Shown here one piece after another: positions 58,060 to 64,000 of a stretch of 64,000 bases of DNA. How positions within the stretch are numbered: position 1 is the stretch's first letter; each line of letters opens with the position of its first letter. The notes under the pieces were generated by a model, which had not been told where the DNA came from, ran no database searches, and saw only the letters and a program-made list of their open reading frames with translations. This DNA is from an uncultured Prevotella sp. (lineage in GTDB: Bacteria; Bacteroidota; Bacteroidia; Bacteroidales; Bacteroidaceae), in assembly GCA_905236455.1 (NCBI GenBank), contig CAJOPT010000073.1, forward strand, positions 1-64,000. Direction: 5' to 3'. The position numbers were made by a program, and so were the translations under genes.

Positions 58060-60105
58060 TTAGTCAGCATTACTGGAATTCCCAATGTTATTATCTTCTT
58101 CAGTGTTAGCACTTGACTTCTCATACTCTGCCTGTGCTTTCTTTACCTCTTCAGGCATATCTTCCAGACTTGGCTCGGTCTCGGCATTGGCATCGATAAT
58201 CTCCTGTGAGCGGCTTACCCATGGACGCTTGCCGAAGATCTTCTCTACATCCTCAGCAAAGATTACCTCACGCTGTATAAGGATTTCAGCCAACTGGTTA
58301 TGTCCTTCCTTATGTTCTGTGAGAATCTTCTTGGCACGGTCATATTGCTCATTGATCATCTTCAGAACCTCCTCGTCGATAACTTTTGCTGTTGTCTCAG
58401 AATAAGGACGCTGGAACTGGTATTCCTGGTTATTGTAATAGCAGATGTTTGGAAGCTTATCGCTCATTCCAGCGTATGCAATCATTCCGTATGCGCTCTT
58501 TGTGGCACGCTCAAGGTCGTTCATGGCACCAGTGGAGATATGACCTGTGAAGAGCTCCTCGGCGGCACGTCCTCCAAGAAGCGCACACATCTCGTCAAGC
58601 ATCTGCTCTTTCGTCGTGATTTGTCGCTCCTCTGGCAGATACCATGCGGCACCAAGAGCCTGACCACGAGGAACAATAGTGACTTTTATCAGCGGATTGG
58701 CATATTGGCAGAACCAAGAGATGGTGGCATGACCTGCCTCGTGGAGCGCAATAGAACGTTTCTCACTGGCTGTCATCACCTTGGTCTTTTTCTCCAAACC
58801 GCCAATTATGCGGTCTACGGCGTCAAGGAAGTCTTGCTTGCCGATAGCCTTGCTGTCATGTCGTGCTGCGATAAGAGCTGCCTCATTACATACATTTGCG
58901 ATGTCGGCACCTGAGAACCCAGGAGCCTGTCGTGACAATAGGTCAACGTCAACAGTGTCGTCAATCTTCTTGCCTTGCAGATGTACATTGAAAATAGCCT
59001 TACGCTCGCTAAGGTCTGGAAGGTCTACATGTATCTGGCGATCGAAACGCCCGGCACGTAACAGGGCGGAGTCAAGCATGTCGACACGGTTGGTTGCCGC
59101 CAATACAATGACACCACTGTTCGTGCCAAATCCGTCCATCTCTGTTAGTAATGCGTTCAGAGTGTTTTCGCGCTCGTCATTGCCACCCATGGCTGGGTTC
59201 TTTGAACGGGCACGTCCTACGGCGTCAATCTCATCTATGAAGATGATACATGGTGACTTGGCTTTTGCCTGATGGAAAACGTCACGCACACGACTTGCGC
59301 CTACACCAACAAACATCTCCACGAAATCACTACCGCTCATAGAGAAGAATGGTACGCCCGCCTCACCGGCAACAGCTTTTGCCAAAAGGGTCTTACCTGT
59401 TCCTGGAGGACCAACGAGCAAGGCTCCCTTTGGAATCTTTCCGCCTAACTCAGTATATTTCTTCGGATTCTTCAGGAACTCGACAATCTCCTGAACTTCC
59501 TGCTTGGCACCAGCCTGACCTGCTACATCCTTAAATGTAATGCCAAGATCGTTGGCTTTCTCATATAGCTTTGCCTTTGACTTTCCAACACTGAAGACGC
59601 CTCCGCCGCCGGCACCGCCACTCATGCGGCGCATCAGCCATACCCAGAACAAGATGATAGCAATCCACGGGATGAGGCTTAACAGCATGTCGGTAAGACC
59701 GTCTTCGTTCTTGTTGTCATAGCTGTAGCTGCCAATTTTCTTCTTTTTGACGGCATCATTGAGGAAATTCTCAAGGTTGTCAACGGAGCCTATCTCTACC
59801 TTTACGTATGGGTCGGTGCCAACTTGCTGGGTTCCTGCTTTGAACACGTCGCGTATATGCTCAGGACGCACATACATGCGTAGGTTGCTCGCATTCTTAT
59901 TTACCACCACACGTAAGGCATAGCCCTGATTCACATAGTTGATGAAGGCTGTGTAGTCCTTGGTAATGCTCACGGAGGTGTTAGTAAGACTGTTGTTGCC
60001 TGCGAAAAACGTGGCAGCAAGGGTTATCAGCACAAGCACATAAATCCAATTCATATTGAATTTAGGCATCTTCGGCATATTCTCGTTGGGATTCTTCTGT
60101 TCCAT
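58060..60105 (-). CDS. ftsH: ATP-dependent zinc metalloprotease FtsH
   Basis: A 681-residue membrane-anchored AAA+ protease that degrades misfolded and regulatory membrane proteins. Two membrane segments (about residues 17-35 and 141-160) flank a periplasmic domain. The ATPase has Walker A GPPGTGKT (Lys238), [10 protein letters not shown] and the second region of homology. The zinc site HEAGH is at 455-459. The C-terminal tail is acidic. Middle gene of the rsfS-ftsH-cdsA group, 11 bases from each neighbour. The long insertion GGAGGGGVF after the second membrane helix is common in this family in Bacteroidota as far as I know. Confidence 0.96.
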   Translation of the reverse strand: MEQKNPNENMPKMPKFNMNWIYVLVLITLAATFFAGNNSLTNTSVSITKDYTAFINYVNQGYALRVVVNKNASNLRMYVRPEHIRDVFKAGTQQVGTDPYVKVEIGSVDNLENFLNDAVKKKKIGSYSYDNKNEDGLTDMLLSLIPWIAIILFWVWLMRRMSGGAGGGGVFSVGKSKAKLYEKANDLGITFKDVAGQAGAKQEVQEIVEFLKNPKKYTELGGKIPKGALLVGPPGTGKTLLAKAVAGEAGVPFFSMSGSDFVEMFVGVGASRVRDVFHQAKAKSPCIIFIDEIDAVGRARSKNPAMGGNDERENTLNALLTEMDGFGTNSGVIVLAATNRVDMLDSALLRAGRFDRQIHVDLPDLSERKAIFNVHLQGKKIDDTVDVDLLSRQAPGFSGADIANVCNEAALIAARHDSKAIGKQDFLDAVDRIIGGLEKKTKVMTASEKRSIALHEAGHATISWFCQYANPLIKVTIVPRGQALGAAWYLPEERQITTKEQMLDEMCALLGGRAAEELFTGHISTGAMNDLERATKSAYGMIAYAGMSDKLPNICYYNNQEYQFQRPYSETTAKVIDEEVLKMINEQYDRAKKILTEHKEGHNQLAEILIQREVIFAEDVEKIFGKRPWVSRSQEIIDANAETEPSLEDMPEEVKKAQAEYEKSSANTEEDNNIGNSSNAD

Positions 60106-60116
60106 ATACTGATTTC

Positions 60117-60476
60117 TTAGTCAATGTCGGGTATCTCTGTAAGTTGTGCGTCCTGCCAAAGGGTCTCTAAGTCATAGAAAGCACGTACCTCTGGCAAAAA
60201 GATGTGTACCATTATGTCTGTGAAGTCTATTGCTACCCACTGGGCGTTCTCCAAACCAACGACATGGGCTGGCTTCTCTCCGGCTTTCTCACGGCAATAG
60301 TCGCCAACTGACTCGGCAATGGCTTCTACCTGCATAGGGGAGTTTCCTTGGCAAATAACAAAATACTGACAAATAGTGCCGTCAATATTACGGAGGTCGG
60401 CAACTACAATGCTTGAACCCTTTTTCTCTTGGATTCCTTCAATGATGGTATTTAAAAGTTTCTTAGTTTCTTCCAT
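60117..60476 (-). CDS. rsfS: Ribosomal silencing factor RsfS
   Basis: A 119-residue protein that binds uL14 and blocks joining of ribosomal subunits under starvation. Family blocks: KKGSSIVVADLRNIDGTICQYFVICQGNS, AHVVGLENAQWVAIDFTDIMVHIF and the C-terminal YDLETLW. ATG 60476 (MEETKKLL) is preferred; an upstream start at 60497 would add seven residues. A TACCTTTG box on the minus strand (60495-60502) is upstream of the preferred start, which supports that choice. First gene of rsfS-ftsH-cdsA. Confidence 0.93.
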   Translation of the reverse strand: MEETKKLLNTIIEGIQEKKGSSIVVADLRNIDGTICQYFVICQGNSPMQVEAIAESVGDYCREKAGEKPAHVVGLENAQWVAIDFTDIMVHIFLPEVRAFYDLETLWQDAQLTEIPDID

Positions 60477-60638
60477 ATTCTTTAAAATGCTATGCAAAGG
60501 TAGTGTAAAAATTTGATTAAGAGAAGAGAATGCAAACTTATTTGTATTCTTGGGTATGAAAATTTTATCTAAATATGTGACAAAACATGTAAAATGAGGG
60601 TTTATTTCGTTTTTTTTTAAAAAAAGTCGGATATTTTT

Positions 60639-60668
60639 TTGTTAGTTAGACAAAAAATGCTACCTTTG
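60639..60668 (+). promoter_or_regulatory. tRNA-Gln promoter
   Basis: TTG (60639-60641) and TACCTTTG (60661-60668) are 19 bases apart. The tRNA starts 40 bases after the -7 box. Confidence 0.7.
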
Positions 60669-60708
60669 CATCCGCTTAACGACAAAGTTGTTGTTCTGCA
60701 ATAGGAAT

Positions 60709-60779
60709 TGGGGTATGGTGTAATGGTAACACTACAGATTCTGGTCCTGTCATTCTTGGTTCGAGTCCGAGTACCCCAA
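60709..60779 (+). tRNA. tRNA-Gln (anticodon CUG)
   Basis: A 71-base cloverleaf. The acceptor TGGGGTA pairs with TACCCCA; the D arm is GTG-TAATGGTAA-CAC; the anticodon arm ACAGA-TTCTGGT-CCTGT puts CTG at 60741-60743 after the conserved T; the T arm is CTTGG-TTCGAGT-CCGAG. The last pair of the anticodon stem is A-C, a mismatch worth noting. The CCA end is not encoded. A promoter precedes it and a terminator follows. Confidence 0.93.
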
Positions 60780-60782
60780 CAC

Positions 60783-60826
60783 AAAAAAAGTCCGAAACTC
60801 CTTAATTGGTGCTTCGGACTTTTTTT
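60783..60826 (+). terminator. tRNA terminator
   Basis: AAAAAAAGTCCGAA (60783-60796) pairs perfectly with TTCGGACTTTTTTT (60813-60826) around 16 bases. The T tract is at the end of the stem on the plus strand and an A tract begins it, so it may also serve the minus-strand DUF349 gene, which ends 17 bases away. Confidence 0.88.
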
Positions 60827-60842
60827 ATACTCATTCTAAATA

Positions 60843-62855
60843 TTATGCTTCAGCGTTCTCAGTGTCGATAGCCTTGATCTTCTGCTTTGTAAGCTCAAGG
60901 TCGTCTTTGAGCTTTTGTACCTTACGGTTCATTTCGTCAATAAGGCTATTGCCTTTCTTGGATGAGGCATTGAGGAAACCGATATTATTCTCATAGGTGT
61001 TGATTTCCTGCTTCAGCTGCTCATAGCGTCGCATGAGACGGGAACGCTCGTTGTCTATGGCATTGGCACCCTTGTCTGCCATCTGCTTGAGATTACTCTT
61101 GAAGTTATCGAGGCGGCGGCGAGCTACACTGATGTTGAGCTCCTTGTACAATTTGTCAAGAATCTCATGATACTCTTTATACAAGTTGTCTTTCTCTTTG
61201 AAAGGCACATGACCGATGGCCTGATATTGCTCTACGAACTGTTGCACTTTCTCCTGGATGTTATCACCCGTCTCGTCTAACAGTGCCTTCAGCTGTTCGA
61301 TAATGCCTCGTTTCTGCTGGAGGTTATCGCGCTCAGCGTTGCGTGTGCCGGCAGTGGCGGCGTTGCGTGCCTCGAAGAACTTGTTGCATGCCGCAAGGAA
61401 TTCATTCCACAGCTGGTCTCCCAGTTTCTTAGGAACCATGCCAATGGTTTTCCATTCTTTCTGTAGGTTAATGAGCTTGTCGGATGTAGACCTCCACTCT
61501 GTCGACTCTGAGAGGGCTTGGGCTTGCTCAATGAGTTTCTTCTTCTTCTCAGCGTTCTCGGCGAATTTCTCTTTCAGATCCTTGAAGTATTCGCCTTTAC
61601 GTTTGAAGAAGTCATCACAGGCAGCACGGAACCGCTCGAAAATCTTGACATTCATCTTTTGTGGGGCAAAACCAATGGTCTTCCACTCTTGTTGTATCTC
61701 AATAATCTCCTTTGTATGCTTGTCCCAGTCTGCACTGCTCTTGTTCTCTTCCTTTGCGATGGCTTCTACTTTCTCACAAAGCTCTGTCTTCTTGGTGAGA
61801 TTTTCCTCTTCTTTAGACCGTAATGACTCAAAATGCTGTTGATGGCGTTTGTTCACTACCGTAGAAGCGGCTTTGAAGCGTCCCCAGATCTCCTCGCGCA
61901 GTTCCTTTGCCACCGGACCGGTCTCACGATACTGCTGGTGTAGCTCCTGAAGCTGGTGGAACGCACTTATAACATCTGTCTCATCGGCAAGCTTCTCGGC
62001 TGCTTCACAGAGCTTTGTCTTTGCCTCAAGGTTTTTCTTGAAATCGTATTCGCGTGCCTCGCTGTTTAATTTCAGCAAGTCATAGAACTGCTCTACATAC
62101 AATTGATAGTTGCGCCACAGCTCATTGGCCTTCTCCGCAGGCACAGCCTTTATCTCTTTCCATTGCTGCTGGAGGCTCTTAAATTCCTGGAATCTCTTAT
62201 TTGCCTCTTCTGGAGAGGTAATCATTCCTTTTATTGTCTCAATGATGTTGAGTTTCTTTTTCAGGTTGTCCTGTTTCTCGCTTTCTTGCTCTTGGAAGGC
62301 TTTTTGACGCTTTTCCTTGATGATGCTCATCTCAGCCTTGAATACTTCCTCGTCAGCATCGGGAGTAATCTGGTATTTCTCAGGGTCTCCGCCAGCGTTG
62401 ATATATGCCTTTAACTGTTCATCACGCTCAGCGAAATGAAGTTTGTAGAACGTGGTCTTCAGGTAGTCTACTTCTGCCTTAGACGGGGTCTCGTCACCAT
62501 GGGCGAGTTCCTTCAGCCTTTCAAGAAGATCCTTCTTGTTGTCGTAAGTCTTACGAACGGATTCCTCTGTGGTCTCAGCTTCCTGCTCCTCTGCTTCTGT
62601 AACATCAGCTACAGGTATGTCAGAAGGCTCCTCAACCTCTACGGAAGGCTCCTCGACCTTGACAGCAGGTTCTTCCACGTCTGCAATAGGCTCGGCTGTC
62701 GGCTTCTCTGCCTCCACCGGCTCAGCCGCAGGTTCCTCAGGCTTTACATCTTCAACGTTCTCAACTACAGTTTCGACTGCCTCTACAGTCTCTTCTGTCT
62801 TTTTTACTTCCTCTAATTTTCCCTGTTCCAGGGCTTTCTCTTGAGAGTCCATCAT
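60843..62855 (-). CDS. DUF349 repeat protein
   Basis: A 670-residue soluble protein with about five DUF349 helical repeats of roughly 70 residues (for example LQQQWKEIKAVPAEKANELWRNYQ and EIQQEWKTIGFAPQKMNVKIFERFR, written here in part). The first 110 residues are disordered, rich in Glu, Pro, Val and Ala with repeated EEPSVEVEEP-type words. The C-terminus is a coiled coil (SRLMRRYEQLKQEINTYENN). The function of DUF349 proteins is not well defined; in Bacteroidota they are common single-copy genes. Encoded alone, between tRNA-Gln and corA. Confidence 0.85.
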   Translation of the reverse strand: MMDSQEKALEQGKLEEVKKTEETVEAVETVVENVEDVKPEEPAAEPVEAEKPTAEPIADVEEPAVKVEEPSVEVEEPSDIPVADVTEAEEQEAETTEESVRKTYDNKKDLLERLKELAHGDETPSKAEVDYLKTTFYKLHFAERDEQLKAYINAGGDPEKYQITPDADEEVFKAEMSIIKEKRQKAFQEQESEKQDNLKKKLNIIETIKGMITSPEEANKRFQEFKSLQQQWKEIKAVPAEKANELWRNYQLYVEQFYDLLKLNSEAREYDFKKNLEAKTKLCEAAEKLADETDVISAFHQLQELHQQYRETGPVAKELREEIWGRFKAASTVVNKRHQQHFESLRSKEEENLTKKTELCEKVEAIAKEENKSSADWDKHTKEIIEIQQEWKTIGFAPQKMNVKIFERFRAACDDFFKRKGEYFKDLKEKFAENAEKKKKLIEQAQALSESTEWRSTSDKLINLQKEWKTIGMVPKKLGDQLWNEFLAACNKFFEARNAATAGTRNAERDNLQQKRGIIEQLKALLDETGDNIQEKVQQFVEQYQAIGHVPFKEKDNLYKEYHEILDKLYKELNISVARRRLDNFKSNLKQMADKGANAIDNERSRLMRRYEQLKQEINTYENNIGFLNASSKKGNSLIDEMNRKVQKLKDDLELTKQKIKAIDTENAEA

Positions 62856-63031
62856 TTAACTTTTTAGTTATAGATTCGAATATAGGTGCATAGGCACCAC
62901 TTTACATAATTTAGTTTAGGATTTGCAAACTTAGGTAAAAAAAATGTAATTACATAATTTTCGGCTGTTTTTTTTCCTTTTTTCTTCGTTTTTGGGGTCT
63001 GTTAAGCTGTTCCCAGCCATAAAACCAGACT

Positions 63032-63958
63032 TTATATTAGCCGTTTATGCCGTAGAATCCACCATGATGCAATGGACACGAAGATTGACAACGCCAGTGC
63101 GAGAATGAACCCAAAGCTGCTACTCTCCATTCCGTTGATTAAGTTCATGCCAAACAGGGACGCTATCAGTGTGGGAAACATCAGGATGATACTGACAGAT
63201 GTGAGCGTACGCATGATTGTGTTCATGTTGTTATTAATCACACTGGTGTATGTTTCCATCGTAGAATCCAAGATGTTGGAATAGATATTGGTAGTTTCCC
63301 TTGCCTGTGACATCTCAATGTTGACATCTTCGATGAGATCCGCATCAAGCTCGTCAACCTGCAACTTGAATTTCAGTTTCTGCAACAGGGTCTCGTTACC
63401 TCGGATAGAGGTTATGAAATAGGTGAGTGAGTCTTGAAGCCTCGACAGTCCTATCAGACTCTCATTGTTCACATCTTTGTCAAGATTTCTCTTGGCGCGT
63501 TCTATCAGTGTGTTGATTTGCTTCAGGCGTTTCAGATACCATACGGCAGACGACAGGAACAGGCGGAAGGTCATGTCAACATAGTCTACAAAGCCTTCTC
63601 CGCGTTTCTGCTGGTAGCTGACAAAGTCGAGCATCATGTTGGTCTCATAATAACATACGGTAATGGTCACGTCACGTTTGTGGATAATACCCAAGGGCAC
63701 TGTAGTGTAAGGTGTCCGTGACCTGATTTCTTTAACGTATGGTATACGGAGAATCACCAGCATCCATCCGTCGTCGTACTCATAACGTGCACGCTCGTCG
63801 GTATCGCTGATGTCACTCATAAAATAGTCTGGGATGTTGAATCTCTCTTCCAGCTCTTGCCGGTCATCATCGGTTGGACACGTTACCTGTATCCAACAAT
63901 TAGGCTGCCACTCACTGAGTTGCGTCAAATTGCCTGTGGTGTTCCAGTATGTCTTCAT
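63032..63958 (-). CDS. corA: CorA-family divalent cation transporter
   Basis: A 308-residue magnesium (or cobalt/nickel) channel. A long cytoplasmic N-terminal domain is followed by two membrane helices at the C-terminus with the hallmark GMN motif in SLFGMNLING, and a short basic tail (RHKRLI). The loop Asn-Gly is followed by GMESS. The first 240 residues include the long stalk helix (VNIEMSQARETTNIYSNILDS). It begins 42 bases from the window edge and its promoter lies outside or at the edge. Substrate is taken from the family; zinc-exporting relatives (ZntB) cannot be excluded. Confidence 0.92.
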   Translation of the reverse strand: MKTYWNTTGNLTQLSEWQPNCWIQVTCPTDDDRQELEERFNIPDYFMSDISDTDERARYEYDDGWMLVILRIPYVKEIRSRTPYTTVPLGIIHKRDVTITVCYYETNMMLDFVSYQQKRGEGFVDYVDMTFRLFLSSAVWYLKRLKQINTLIERAKRNLDKDVNNESLIGLSRLQDSLTYFITSIRGNETLLQKLKFKLQVDELDADLIEDVNIEMSQARETTNIYSNILDSTMETYTSVINNNMNTIMRTLTSVSIILMFPTLIASLFGMNLINGMESSSFGFILALALSIFVSIASWWILRHKRLI

Positions 63959-64000
63959 TTACTAACCCTCCACGTTTACTAAAATGTGGTGAAAATCGTT

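Overview
The window comes from a Bacteroidota chromosome, most likely a Prevotellaceae member. The evidence is a SusC/SusD pair, the type IX secretion translocon SprA, a meso-diaminopimelate dehydrogenase, a parA-parB-DUF5683-relA cluster, lipoproteins with Bacteroidota-type N-termini, and many TAnnTTTG -7 promoter boxes with a TTG about 20 bases upstream. No rRNA, phage, insertion sequence or CRISPR array was seen. The only RNA gene seen is one tRNA-Gln(CUG).

Layout. 1-27 kb holds the end of an unidentified gene, a small lipoprotein, ddh, ruvA, sprA, nadB, a PBP4-type carboxypeptidase, a complete histidine-to-glutamate operon (ftcD-hutU-hutH-hutI), a beta-barrel protein, and an etfB-etfA-acyl-CoA dehydrogenase operon that also carries an unrecognised 55-residue membrane ORF. 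26-41 kb holds a GH95 fucosidase, dnaG, cls, rsmD, a RecD-like helicase, a phosphopantetheinyl transferase, a BspA-type leucine-rich repeat protein, alaS and a MerR regulator. 41-49 kb holds a SusC/SusD operon with a small lipoprotein, a secreted protein with a type IX-like C-terminal tail, and a pectinesterase. 49-64 kb is housekeeping: relA/spoT, DUF5683, parB, parA, surE, lpxB, a GH5 enzyme, cdsA, ftsH, rsfS, tRNA-Gln, a DUF349 protein and a CorA transporter.

The most unusual content is a family of tandem double-hairpin repeats, here called PHR. One unit is hairpin A (8-bp stem), a 19-nt linker and hairpin B (9-bp stem). B and the next A share GTCT, which gives a 63-nt period, exactly 21 codons. 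Eleven loci lie between 1.0 and 26.8 kb; I saw none in the following 37 kb. Copies sit in intergenic regions and also in frame inside sprA, dacB, ftcD (twice), hutU and the GH95 gene. One supplies the stop codon of hutH, and another ends a signal-peptide ORF after 36 codons. Stem arms vary in a paired, compensatory way. All copies with a readable linker point one way before 13 kb and the other way after 15 kb. Three other short repeat families accompany them: a 60-nt element with 9-bp inverted ends (in dacB and at 21.9 kb), a CGCTTT/AAAGCG hairpin element that encodes the last residues of HutI, and a TCCCGCA/TGCGGGA element. Together they look like a set of translatable palindromic elements that have remodelled coding sequences at tolerated positions (linkers, post-signal-peptide regions, termini). 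This is inferred from the sequence alone; I could not check databases.
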